Position numbers and translations under genes: made by a program. From Arachnopeziza araneosa (lineage: Eukaryota > Ascomycota > Leotiomycetes > Helotiales > Arachnopezizaceae), in the NCBI GenBank assembly GCA_003988855.1, contig QYAI01000024.1, positions 62,001 to 126,000 on the forward strand: a stretch of 64,000 nt of DNA, read 5' to 3'. Below are positions 47,661 to 58,578 of the stretch, in pieces (positions within the stretch are counted from its first letter, which is position 1; each line of letters opens with the position of its first letter). A model generated the notes under the pieces. It was given only the letters and a program-made list of their open reading frames with translations, ran no database searches and was not told the DNA's origin.

Positions 47661-49427
47661 ATGGAAGTCCAACTCTACGTCTATGATCTATCGAACGGTC
47701 TGGCAAAGCAGATCTCCCTTGGCCTTCTCGGCAGACAGATAGATGCAGTCTACCACACTTCTATAGTCTTACAGGGGAAGGAATATGTATATGATGGAGG
47801 CATTAGAACAATTGAGCCCGGAATGTCCCATTTGGGCAGACCCATGAACGTCGTATACCTTGGTATGACGGAGCTTCCGATGGATGTGATTCTTGAATTC
47901 TTGGATTCTCTGAAAGATATCTACACAGAAGAAGTTGAGTTTCCCATGGCACTTTGGAGCATCTATTGACCACGGCAGGCTTATGATATTTGGACGCATA
48001 ACTGCAATAATTTCTCCAACGACTTTGCAACTTTTTTGATTGGCCGTGGAATTCCTCAGCATATATCCAACCTTCCTACAACTGTTCTTAACACACCTTT
48101 CGGCAGAATGCTGAAGCCACACATTGACGAGATGGCCCGCCGCCGTCTGGCTACTAGAACCGGCTTGCTAGGGATTAGTGATACAGACAAGCCTCAGATT
48201 GCTGAGCAAGTCACCTCCGCTGTTAAACTAGCCAAAACGAAAGCTGAACTGGATATTCTTCTTGGGGAAGCCGCAAAGTCTTGCGCTGTGGTATTTTTCA
48301 CTTCTGAAAGTTGCGCTCCTTGCAAAGCGCTCTACCCAAGATACCAAGAGTTGGCATCTGATGCGGGACGTAAAGCCACATTTATTATCGTTGACATTTT
48401 CAAGAACGAAGATATTGGGCAGAAATACCGAATCAGTGCAACCCCGACTTTCATTACTTTCCTACACGGCGAGCAGGAGAATAGATGGTCGGGAGCAGAC
48501 CCCGGGACCCTCAAAGGAAATACCGATATTTTAATACAAATGGCATGGCCTCCTCATCCACACCAGTCTCTGAATCTCCCAGCTTTTCGAAATGCCGACA
48601 CCCGCCCCGTTTTATTTACTAAGCTGCCCCCGTTAGGAAAGCTCAAGGCCAAGATGGGACCGTCTGCAGAAGATGCTGGTTTGGTAGGAGTCATGCACTT
48701 TGTCTCCGCCCGCGCAAAAGAAGGAGCTGCGGAAAGCACCCTTCCTGACCTTGATGCCTACAGTCGTTTCATGCGAGCTGCGCCTTCGAACCTTTCACCT
48801 GAAATAATGTTTGCTATAGTGGATCTTATGCGAGTAGCAATGGTTGACGCAAGATTCAGTGGATATTACGCGGAAGAAAAAGACCACAAAACTGTTGCAC
48901 CACTACTCTCCTATGTCAACTCTATCGAAGAATGTCCATATTCTTTACGGCTAGTAACTCTTCAGTTGGCCTGCAACCTCTTCACGAGTCCTTTATACCC
49001 TCAACATATTCTTGGTTGTCTCAGCCTCACAGGTCCAATCGTTCAGTTGATCACTACAAGTTTACTAGATGATAAGCACCATAATGTTCGAGTCGCAGCA
49101 GCCAGCCTCGCCTTCAACATTGCGGTAGCGAACAGCAAACTACGAATAAATGACTATCAGGAAGTGCTTCCAGAAGGCGATCAAGTTGAACTTGCAGCAT
49201 CACTTCTCGAAGCCATCAGTGTGGAGGAAGAATCACCGGAGGCGTTAAAAGGATTCTTATTAGCTTTTGGCTTTCTAGTATTCTGTGCGCCGAAGACTGG
49301 AGAGCTTGTCGACATGCTGAAGAGTATGGATGCTCAAGGAACAATTTTTTCCAAGCAGAAGTTGTTTCCTAAAGAGACTTTGGTCATAGATATTGGCAAG
49401 ACGTTACTTGGAGAGGGAATTGAATAG
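47661..49427 (+). CDS. PPPDE (DeSI-like) peptidase - thioredoxin - PUL domain protein
   Basis: Exons 47661-47933 and 47979-49427 give 573 residues. Domain 1 (about 1-135) is a PPPDE/DeSI cysteine isopeptidase: VYDLSNGLAKQISL, catalytic H32 in AVYHTSIVL, GKEYVYDGGI, and catalytic C100 in YDIWTHNCNNFSNDFATFL. Relatives remove ubiquitin-like tags. Domain 2 (about 170-270) is a thioredoxin fold with active site SESCAPCKALYP (C203/C206) and the cis-Pro loop ISATPTFITF. Domain 3 (about 305-573) is a PUL-like helical repeat (LVTLQLACNLF, VRVAAASLAFNIAVAN); PUL domains bind Cdc48/p97. The 45-base intron has a weak donor (GTTGAG) but joins TEE to AYDIW in phase, restoring the catalytic Cys context. 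This three-part architecture is known in fungi and fits a Cdc48-linked deubiquitinase-like role. Confidence 0.93.
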
Positions 49428-50689
49428 ATCCCATCATGCCCTATGAGTAATGAAAGATATGTTTATGATTGCTCTTCCCGTCTAAATGCAGTAGAACAAA
49501 ATTTGCTGAAGGTGAACAGTTATTTGAAGAAGGCATTTAGATTCACCACATCCACCCTAAAACTTGGCGTTAATATACAAGCGAAAGTGAATTTTTCGCT
49601 TAAATAGGGGATTTAAAGACAACATCGAAATAATAGAACTGAATGCCACACGAGTCAAAACTTGACTCTCAAGCTGAGTCTAATGCATTAAAATTTTTAT
49701 CTTTAGTATCAAATTTGGCAGGTGCACTTCAAAAATCTTAAATTCGAGCTTGAGCGAGAATATTAGAAATTCACTGTTTGCTCGCCTTCGTCCAGATCCT
49801 AAGGTGCATCTATCCACAAAGTTGTTCTGGGTCAAGAAGATGATGGGGTAATTCAAGTCAATGGCGACTTCATGATTAATATGTTTAAGCGTTACAAGAA
49901 GGCACTTACCGAGTACAGTTATTTTTGCTTTCAGAGCCTGGCGATGCGGTTTCGCTTCCACCAATCAGAGCAAGCCGAAAGTGGATGACATCAACAAAAG
50001 GCAAAACACGAAAGTACCGACTTGAATGAACCTAATATAAATACTTTGAGCTCTTATCATGCTAAAAGCTAGCTTCCTCGACCCTAAACACTAAGGATAT
50101 CGGATGTTGGAGTAACTTGTGTGGAATTTGGATAATCTTGCGTGTGGATTGTTTATAATTAAGCGAGGTTTGTCGAGTAAAATTCTAAAAGCAACAATGG
50201 TCACAATAGGAAGCGTTGCCCCATGAGAGATACCTGACACAGCTCATCCATACCTGCGAGAAACCAATCGTGTAACAACCGATCTTCCTTCAATACAGTC
50301 AAGGTCATTGCCATGTGTGAATTGCGAGATATGCAGTGTGCGGTGCTTTCGCGTGTAGCATTCAATTCTGAATTCCACTAGCAGAATGACAGAAAATTGT
50401 TGCATCAATTGCGGGTCAATGAGCCTCACTATCAAGAAGTGGTATTGTTGCGCTTCTATGGTAGAACCTGTCGTACTCTTAGCCTCTACATCGAGGGCGA
50501 AGTGAAATGATTGATGTTGACAATAAGCTGGAAAATCACAATAGCTAGGTCCCATTTAATGAAAACAATTCTCCAGAGAGCCGTCGATGATGCTCCAAAT
50601 GCAAGAAGAGAATTCTTGATTCCCTTAAAGCTTCAGGGTTAGGATACTTTCTAATGCGACTTTGTCTATTTGAGCTGGTGACCAACCGA
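49428..50689. other. AT-rich intergenic region
   Basis: 1.26 kb with no gene. Short frames on the minus strand (49680-49964, 50244-50555) show no motif. Precedes the minisatellite and the 2EXR gene. Confidence 0.5.
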
Positions 50690-50767
50690 GTTGTGAGGCC
50701 CCCGTGTTGTGAAGCCCCGTATTGTGAAGCCCCCCGTATTGTGAAGCCCCCCGTATTGTGATCATAT
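50690..50767. repeat. Minisatellite, 15-17 base unit
   Basis: Four full units plus a partial fifth. Each starts TTGTGA (50691, 50707, 50722, 50739, 50756) followed by AGCCCC(CC)GTA. Units differ mainly in the length of the C-run (4-6) and A/G at one position, as expected from slippage. Confidence 0.9.
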
Positions 50768-50880
50768 CACAATAAGATTGCATGAGTGCACTAGCCCTTC
50801 TCCACAACACAAAACCCCCACAATCCAATTTTCAAAATAAATCCACCTCCACAAGATCAACACCACCAGTCTACTGTACA

Positions 50881-51617
50881 TCGCCTTGAACACTCATTCT
50901 TGCCACCGGCCAAGCCATAGGTAAATATTTCATCATCTCTCTTGAAATTTTCTATTTGAATTTTGCAAGCCTGCTTCCATGACAACCGCACTCCACCTGT
51001 CAACAATGCTGACCACTTGTCAACAATAGGTGATACTCAGACTCTGCCAACTTCGACCCTGACCCTTCAATTCTCTCAATCAATATTTTCGTAAGACAGT
51101 AAGCAAACTTTCATATCAATCTCAAAGCTTCCGTTAATGGCGACTGCGCCTCATCTGTCAACAACACTGACCACTGGTTATCAATAGCCTAAGTTGATAG
51201 CATCGAACTTCTAGATCGGCGCTTCATTCTACGTTTCTTGAGACAGTAAGTGAAACCATATCTCTATAATATTAATTGCAAACACGGCAACTTTGTATCA
51301 ACTCTCAACAACGCTGACCACTAGTCAACAGTTGGAAGTTGACGGCTCTCGGCTCGACTTCAATCATCGATCTTACCTTTCTCAAGGCTGTAAGTTGTTC
51401 TATCTCAGGTCTATATTTATAACTGCACAAGATGAAAAACACTGACACTGCCAAAACAGCTCTTGAGTTCACGATTACCAAGTACCATTCGAACTCTCTT
51501 TCGAATTCTCCAACTACTTTCGAGGCCCATAACTATCATCCGTGAGTGCACCCCAGTCAATAGGAACTTGTTCTAACTAACTTTTCTCCCGCACTAGATC
51601 TCCAACGAAGAACAATA
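50881..51617 (+). other. Repeated leader introns of the 2EXR gene
   Basis: The leader before the 2EXR ATG reads as five successive intron-like units. Donor/acceptor pairs: GTAAAT 50921 to TAG 51029; GTAAGA 51091 (or GTAAGC 51099) to TAG 51187; GTAAGT 51246 to CAG 51331; GTAAGT 51390 to CAG 51459; GTGAGT 51542 to TAG 51597. The first three end in the same box, CAACAAYRCTGACCACT followed by TCAAC-AG, at 51001-51029, 51159-51187 and 51306-51331, spaced 158 and 147 bases. The box includes CTGAC (branch site) and the acceptor. Intervening 'exons' of 50-60 bases are also related (ACTTC...TCAAT...). Tandem duplication of an intron-exon unit is the simplest reading. Confidence 0.65.
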
Positions 51618-52598
51618 ATGTCTTCCTCTCTTACTACCAATACTATGGCTGCAGCTTTGTCTAAGTTGACCATCTCCGACGAAGTCATGCTGGCCCTTGG
51701 TTGTGACGAGGTCATTGAAGTCTTTGGTGGTGACGTCAAGTCTTACTCCAAGAACCTCTTAAAGGCTCTCGGATCTGGCCAAGACTTTGTCTTGTTTTCG
51801 AATCTTCCGTATGAGTTGCGCGAGAAGATTTACTATCTCTGCATTGGTCCTCGTACCTTCGAGCTCATCGAGTATATCAAGAACCCAGCTGATCCGATGT
51901 CTTCCCGAGGTTATCATATGGAAGCTCCCTGCCGCCCGACCATTCTTTCGGCAAGCAAGGAGGCTTTTTTCATTATGATCGGCAATGGTACCTACAAGCA
52001 GCTCTTCGCTCTGAAGAATAATGCCACCAAATATTGCTTCAACAGCAATGTTGACAGTGTCCGAGTTGGATGCGCTCCGGTTTTGGTTAATAACTCTGTT
52101 CCATGCCTTAGCTTGTCTCAAGCTCTGAGAAATCACTTGGATCTTGGAAACATCAAGGTTCTTACTCTGGACTTGTTTGCCATTGAAGACTACAAGAAGT
52201 GGAGCGTGTCTCACCTCAAGGACTTGTTGGGTTTGCAAATCTTAAGAATTGTCGGCGTCATTCCTGAGGCTCGTCCTGAGGTTCTGGACCTTCAAATTTG
52301 GCTCCGTATCAAGGAGGGCGGCGAATCCTTCTCTTGCGGCGAGAATGGAGAGGAAGTAGTAACTAAGACTAATACTGTCTCGTACTTTTGCTCTGATAAT
52401 GGAAAGGTACTAGAGAATGCGGCGGTTTTCAGCTTCTGGCAGGGTCGCTTGACTTCAGCTGTTCAGAAGGTCCGATTGTTTCAAGCCTTGAGCACGCTTG
52501 AAGAACTTGCGTTGGAAACCCCATTCCTACCTGGTAAAGTGCTCCTTAAGATTCGTTATCTCCCAGTGGTTCAGTGTGTCATTAGACCTGGAAATTAG
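51618..52598 (+). CDS. 2EXR domain protein
   Basis: Single coding exon of 326 residues from the ATG at 51618. The 2EXR signature is FVLFSNLPYELREKIYYLCI near residues 57-76, followed by GPRTFELIEY and, further on, RPTILSASKEAFFIMIGNGT. This domain is found in large fungal families, often expanded in Leotiomycetes, of unknown molecular role; F-box-like placement of the 'LP.ELR..I' motif has led to guesses of protein-protein binding. The leader has repeated introns and the trailer duplicated ones, so transcripts may be alternatively spliced; at least one upstream unit could also add coding sequence, though no upstream in-frame ATG is convincing. Confidence 0.88.
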   Translation: MSSSLTTNTMAAALSKLTISDEVMLALGCDEVIEVFGGDVKSYSKNLLKALGSGQDFVLFSNLPYELREKIYYLCIGPRTFELIEYIKNPADPMSSRGYHMEAPCRPTILSASKEAFFIMIGNGTYKQLFALKNNATKYCFNSNVDSVRVGCAPVLVNNSVPCLSLSQALRNHLDLGNIKVLTLDLFAIEDYKKWSVSHLKDLLGLQILRIVGVIPEARPEVLDLQIWLRIKEGGESFSCGENGEEVVTKTNTVSYFCSDNGKVLENAAVFSFWQGRLTSAVQKVRLFQALSTLEELALETPFLPGKVLLKIRYLPVVQCVIRPGN

Positions 52599-52601
52599 AC
52601 T

Positions 52602-52810
52602 CCGGTAAGTTTCAGCTTCCTAAGCTTGAGACTGATTCTAATTAGAAACAGGGAGGAGCTTTGATATTCTCAGGGTTTGCTGGATACCGAATTCCGGTTA
52701 GCTATACTCTGGTAAGTTTCAGTTTCATGAGGTTGTTACCGATGCTAATCAGAGCCAGGGAAGGATTATTTGATATTGTCAAGTCTCGTTGGACATCGGT
52801 ATCTAGCTCA
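52602..52810 (+). repeat. Tandem duplication of a 47-base intron unit (about 107-base period)
   Basis: Two copies begin at GGTAAGTTTCAG (52604 and 52711). Each contains a complete intron-like element of 47 bases (52605-52651 and 52712-52758) with donor GTAAGT, CTAAT branch box and CAG end, followed by GGGA and TTTGATATT-related sequence. Mismatches are scattered substitutions, so the copies are not very recent. They lie just after the 2EXR stop codon. Confidence 0.8.
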
Positions 52811-52818
52811 TTTCCTTT

Positions 52819-52993
52819 GGCTTCATGGATGGTGTTCAGAGCTGTCTAAGCTTAGTCGGATTCCAGTTTCGGTCTTTCAATGTCGTTGTTATGACCTGAG
52901 GTACCTGGCTTCATGGAAGGTGTTACAACCAACCAAGTTTCGCCAGATATTCAGTTAGGTCTTACAATGTCGTCTTTATGACCTGAGGTGCCT
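52819..52993. repeat. Direct repeat, 87-base period
   Basis: Two copies: GGCTTCATGGATGGTGTT (near 52820) / GGCTTCATGGAAGGTGTT (near 52907), and GGTCTTTCAATGTCGT (52871) / GGTCTTACAATGTCGT (52958), the latter continuing TATGACCTGAGGT. No reading frame is kept. Confidence 0.8.
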
Positions 52994-54393
52994 TGTATCA
53001 ATCAATTGCTTTGCTAATGAACGTAATGGGATGTACTCACTTTACCAAGAGAGGCATCCACGCCTGCATCGCCTTGATCATATTGTGAACTTGTTCAAGA
53101 TAGATAAAACAGTACGTCCTGGGAAGCCCCGGTGACCCACCGACTTCAGAATCTTTGATTCCAAGTGGGTCGAGAAGTTGATTTGAATTAATCTCCGTTG
53201 TTTTGGTGTTTTGGTGCCTTGACGATTTGAATTAGTTTAGAATCGCTTTGTTTGTGGGACAATTTCTTCCTAACTGTCTGCGGTATAGACCGCCGAGACA
53301 TTGCGCGCATTTTATCAGTCCTTAGCCTATGCGGGGAAGTTGAACCTCTCAAAGGGCAGTAAGGAAAAGAACTAGATAGTTCTCGTGTTTTTTGATTTTA
53401 TCCATCGAGTGGGCTTTCTGGGGAGCAGTAGAAAGACGCAGATGAACTGCAGGATCTCGCATCAATCGAACAGCTTCTGGGCTGAAACTCAACAATAACT
53501 TACATCTAGAGCTACAGGTTATGCTTCTCATTGTCAGAAAGTGTGTCTGAAGCCAGCCAAAATAGTGAAAGATCTCTCTATTCTTCTGCAATGTGTTTTT
53601 GATCTAAACCAGTGTGTAAATCTACTACTGTGTACTACGTCTTCAGCCTCCTGCGAATGACAGCCCCACAACATAGAAGGAGTAAAGGGCAAGATTGGAT
53701 CTTTTCAAGAACGAACAAAGCAAACCTTCTATTCCTACGAATTCCCTTTAGCAAGCAGCCCCTATTCACGCAGCTATACACTGGCGGATCAAACCAGCAG
53801 GTGTGGTGGGGAGGCAGCTCAGACACAAACTCAATACACTGTGCATAGATATCGGTGGAGGGAACAAGTCCACGGCAAGTCGGTCCATGACTTTGATACT
53901 TTGAGAACTATATGAATCAAGGTCAGAAAGACCATCTTCAATTGCCACTATCTGCTAGACGCGTCTAAATCTTACATATCAAAGGACAAATAACGCATAG
54001 CAGCTTCTTGTTGGTTTAATTTGCTAGTCAAGAATGGCAGGAAACACAGGCATGCTTGCGTTGAGGAATGCACTTTTGAACTCGAGGTGAAGTTTCTGAT
54101 TCTAGAGAAACCATATCTTTACAACCCCGGGGTTTTCAGCATCTCACATCCTACATCCCACATCCGTCTCATCCTTTTAGCTTAACAGCGGAGCGATAGC
54201 GATAAGAAAGTCTACAGGACTCAAGACGTTAGATTTTTTTCTTCTCGGCTGCCCGCCCGCTTCGTTATATCCCTGTCACGATTCTCCCGGCCAACCAACG
54301 TAAATACTGACGTGGGAAGCGCCATTCATGTACTACTCTCTTCGATACAGGTCTTGCGCAACCATTCTTGAAATCAATGATACATTACTTGCA
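52994..54393. other. Intergenic, nothing recognised
   Basis: 1.4 kb between the 2EXR island and the kinesin. Short frames on both strands (53349-53591 and 53612-53948) have no recognisable motif. The last few hundred bases form the kinesin promoter; a T-run lies at 54235-54242. Confidence 0.5.
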
Positions 54394-56246
54394 ATGGCTT
54401 TGGACTCTCGCTTGATGCCAAGCGTGGCCGCGGAAATGCGCTCAGTGAGATCTTCTGCCTCTACGCCATCATTGCGATCGAAAGACGCCAGTCTCCTAGG
54501 AATGAGAATGGAACCGGGAGGTAATGTACGAGTGGTGGTTCGAGTTCGGGGCTTTCTCCCAAGAGGTATATGATCCCTAACGCTGGTTAAGTATGCAACT
54601 AATGCCACGAAGAAACCGAAAGAGGTGCTGAGTGCCTTGTTCGCATGAACCCTATAAATCAAGCAACAACCCTCCTCGTCCCCAATGATTCAGATCCCGC
54701 GAACGCGCGTTCCAAAACCCGAAAGGTGATCGAGGAAAAAAATTTCACCTTCGATAATTCTTTTTGGAGTCACAGCAAGGAGGATGAGCATTATGCGCAT
54801 CAAGAAGATGTTTACAATGCGCTTGGAGAGGAGTTTCTGGATCATAATTTTGAGGGGTATCACACGTGCATATTTGCCTACGGTCAAACAGGCTCTGGGA
54901 AGAGTTATACGATGATGGGAACTCCTGATCAACCTGGTCTGATCCCAAGAACTTGCCAGGATCTATTTGAGCGCATTGAAGCTGCCCAAGAGGAAACCCC
55001 TAATATCTCATACAACGTCCGAGTATCATATTTCGAAGTCTACAATGAGCATGTCCGCGACCTTCTTGTTCCAGTACAGCCTAACCAGCCACCGTACTAC
55101 CTCAAGATCCGAGAATCGCCAACTGAAGGTCCTTACATCAAAGACCTTACTGATGCACCAGTCAAAAATATTCACGAGATTATGAAGTATATGAAAATGG
55201 GCGACGCAAGCCGGACAACAGCAAGCACTAAAATGAATGATACTAGTAGCAGAAGTCATTCAGTCTTTACCATTATGCTAAAACAGATCCACCACGACAT
55301 GGATACCGACGAGACTACTGAGCGTATGGCGCGCATTCGACTTGTTGATTTGGCAGGTAGTGAACGTGCAAAAGCAACAGAAGCAACGGGTACACGTTTG
55401 CGAGAGGGAAGCAATATTAACAAGTCCCTCACAACGCTTGGCCGAGTTATTGCTGCTCTCGCCGATCCAAAACAGAACCGACCTGGAAAGAGAAATAGGG
55501 ATGTAGTCCCATATCGAGACTCCATCTTGACATGGTTGTTGAAAGATTCTTTAGGTGGTAATAGTAAGACGGCGATGATTGCTTGTATTGCGCCGTCAGA
55601 CTACGATGAAACCCTTTCAACACTAAGATATGCCGACCAAGCCAAGCGAATCCGCACTCGAGCTGTGGTCAACCAAGATCATGTGTCCGCTGCTGAACGA
55701 GATGCCCAGATCGCTGCCATGGCCGAGGAGATCCGGCTTTTGCAGCAGAGCGTCGCCGAGAGCCGAAGAAAAGAGAAGGAAGGGAAGGACTCTGAGGAGA
55801 AGACAGAAGAATACCAGCTTAGAATGGCAGAAATGCAGAGGATGATGGAAGAGAAGGCTATGATATCTGATAGCAAGATCAAAAATCTCCAGACGGTCAA
55901 TGACGCACTAAGGCTTCATCTGAAACTTCTTCTTGACGAGAGGAAGAATCCCATCGACGTACGCAGTGCAAGGAATAGCATATATGATGGAAGCAGGAAA
56001 GGGAGTATGGCTGAGCAGGGGGTTAGCAGCGAAGAGGACAAGGATAACGATACGACTGAGGTTCCGGTTGAGGAATATGATGACGAAGATGAGGGCATTG
56101 ATGTCTCCACACATCATGAGAGAGCCAATGAAACACAGGACTTCATGAAGGAATTATTGAAGGATCTGGGTCTTTTCAAGAGGAAAATCGGAGATGACAA
56201 GAGTCGATTCGTAATACCTCTTGGTGAGAGGACTAATAAGGCTTAA
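54394..56246 (+). CDS. Short kinesin-3 family motor (UncB/Nkin3-like)
   Basis: Exons 54394-54565 and 54613-56246 give 601 residues from the ATG at 54394; starts at 54415 or 54508 (MEPGGNVRVVVRVRGFLPRE) are also possible, the last giving the usual kinesin beginning. Motor motifs are complete: P-loop AYGQTGSGKSYTMMG, switch I MNDTSSRSHSVF, switch II RLVDLAGSERA, and NINKSLTTLGRVIAALAD with VPYRDSILTWLLKDSLGGNS. Loop and neck features (SYFEVYNEHVRDLL, the Lys/Arg-poor loop after RDVVPYR) fit kinesin-3. A coiled coil follows (about residues 430-500, AERDAQIAAMAEEIRLLQQS). There is no FHA and no C-terminal PH domain, so this is the short filamentous-fungal class rather than UncA/KIF1A; cargo unknown. 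The intron has a CTAAT branch box. Confidence 0.94.
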
Positions 56247-57388
56247 ATCTGAAGAAGGAGCGGTAGATACTGATGAAGTGCTTCTGGAAACTAGTACCTG
56301 ATAGGGAGCTTGGAAATGTCTTGGCATAGGGTAGCGAAGGAGTTAGGAGTATCATTGAAGAAGCGTATCAGTTTTTTTGTTTTATAAGATTATGCAGACA
56401 ATGAAGGATGTAGCCAATCGGTTCAAACAGAGCAAACAAACACTGTCGGAAAAACTTCGGAGCGCTAGTTGGCACGAAAATTTAACTTGATCTCAGCAAA
56501 TGTTCTCTACCTTTTCAACACCATCCCAAAACACCACAACACTAATTGACAAAACAAGATGCTCCAAGATTGCTACATTATGGCTTCCTCATTGAATTAC
56601 CCGGTCTGTAGTAAGTATGCTTTTTCCAATTCAAAATGTATGGCAGTCTATCATCAACAACCACCATTGGTGTTTGGGTTTCAACGAAAACCAAGAAGGA
56701 TTTCGATGAAACGAGAACAGCTTCAAAAATAAATGCTAGAGCTTGCCGCAGTCTATCTCCAAGAGCGCGCAAGTGTGGACAGTGAAGCAAGAGGAACTAC
56801 CCGGTCGAGATTTTGATTCTTCGAGACCTTCCCGAGTGTATCTAGCCTGGACTCTCCACGAGTCGGTGTTTGGTATGCTTTGGAGACATTTAGAAAAGTT
56901 GTATTCAAGTACTATTTCATCAGGGAGACAGAGCCCCCGCGTCGTATCTAGGTTTCTAGATTAATCAAGAGCATGAGTACATGAAGAATGCTTCGCAGTC
57001 ATGCGAATGCTACGACTTCCTCTCTTCTTGATCCAATTCTCCGTACAATCTTGAAATGATTGATACTCCAGCTCAATAAACTTGGATCGTTTCTGATGGC
57101 ACAGGCCTGAGATAGCGGGGTTTGGCGTTGAGGGCTACAATCAAAGCGAGTGCGGTTTTAAATTTACAGAAGTTTTTAGACGAGGTAACGTCAAGAGGAA
57201 CAGATGAGTGAAATTTTGTTTTGGAAGCTCAATTTAAAATGTAGCAAGCAACCACTATCACTTCATTTGCTTGCTTTTATTCCATGTGATAACAGTGTAG
57301 TGAGGCTAAATTTATATTTTAGATTCCTTTGGATCTCTATAAAGCGTCAGCTTCCAGGTTGAGCAGAAGTAGAAATTTGCTTTACTTC
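56247..57388. other. Convergent intergenic region
   Basis: 1.14 kb between the converging kinesin and GLO2 genes. Short frames near 56578-56964 on both strands have no recognisable motif. Nothing else seen. Confidence 0.5.
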
Positions 57389-58578
57389 TCACTTGAAAAC
57401 ATTCTTCATCTCCCTGAGCTTGGCCATAACCTCAATTGGATCAGTCTTGCCGGTTGCTTTTTGAATCTCGGGGTCCTTTACTTTATTAGCCAGGCCTCAC
57501 GAAATATTTGTGTTGTTTTCATACCTCCATGCGCATGAACACATTATGTTTCTTTTATATCAAGTAAGCAGATTTCCAACCTAGATGTCTCGATCCCTAC
57601 CTTCTCATCTCCAATAGTAAACTTTCCCTGCGTCTCTGTGTTTTTCTCCGCAAAAGATTCCAACTTTTTGATTGCTTTGCTCTGCGAAACTGAAATGGCA
57701 AACTTGACATTGGATTTCGTATATTCGTGCCCAGGCTATTTTGTTAATTTATCTTCTCTGCAGTATGATGCCTGAACTTACGTATACTACTGTATCGTCT
57801 GGGAGAGAAGCCAGAGTTTTGTTCAAAGCTGTATTCATCTCCTCTGGAGTTCCTTCAAAAAATTTGCCACAACCTGAATACCGTAACGTTTAGAGACCGC
57901 TCCAAGTATAGCTACCTCTCCATTTTCACTCACCTCCATGGAAGAGAGTATCCCCAGTGAAAACAACTCGTCCGGTGGTATCTTCCATGAACCAGCATAT
58001 ACTATCTTGTGTATGACATGGCGTATACAAGGCCTTCACTTTGATATCTCCGATGTTAAATCCTGTTCCATCCTCGGGAGTTTTATCCACAGCTTCGCAG
58101 TCTTTACCCCCCACTATTGTAGTGCCTTCATATTCAGGATATGCAAGCTATAAAAATTAGAATACGACTGGATGGATTCAGATCTCCCTCACCAGCTTTT
58201 TGTTTCCTCCGGCATGGTCAGGGTGGCTATCTTCAATCAGGAGTGTCCTTCGCACACAAGAGAGATGTAATCATACTGATGGGTGTTTACTATAGCTGTC
58301 AACTTTATTTTTCCAGCAGATATTTGTTCTTTCAAAACTGGTGCAACCCTAATAATCTGAATCAGCCCTTGCTCGACTTTGACCTCAACGGAGGTTGGAC
58401 GAACTCATCGGGATTTGCGGGGTCGATGATAACAGCATCTTTTGACTTGTCATCTACGACCAGGTACGCGTAGTTGTTACTGCCTCCCACCCCTAGGTCT
58501 GAGTTTAACGGAGTGTAGAATTGAAACGCCACGAGAGAGCACGGAGAGCTTACACATTGGTATTGATTGGATATGCAT
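57389..58578 (-). CDS. GLO2: Glyoxalase II (hydroxyacylglutathione hydrolase), nine exons
   Basis: Hydrolyses S-lactoylglutathione to D-lactate and glutathione in methylglyoxal detoxification. Exons: 58554-58578, 58405-58492, 58277-58348, 58193-58226, 57934-58147, 57782-57873, 57601-57735, 57525-57551, 57389-57475; 257 residues, the family's usual length, with every junction in phase. Start MHIQSIPMWVGGSNNYAYLV is typical. The metal motif THHHPDHAGGNKKL is split by an intron within the His run. Further ligands: YTPCHTQDSICWF (His), VVFTGDTLFHGG (Asp), and VYPGHEYTKSNVKFAI (His, plus Tyr/Lys for glutathione). The C-terminus HNVFMRMEDPEIQKATGKTD matches GLO2. Introns are all 45-61 bases and canonical. 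No mitochondrial presequence, so cytosolic. Confidence 0.97.
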
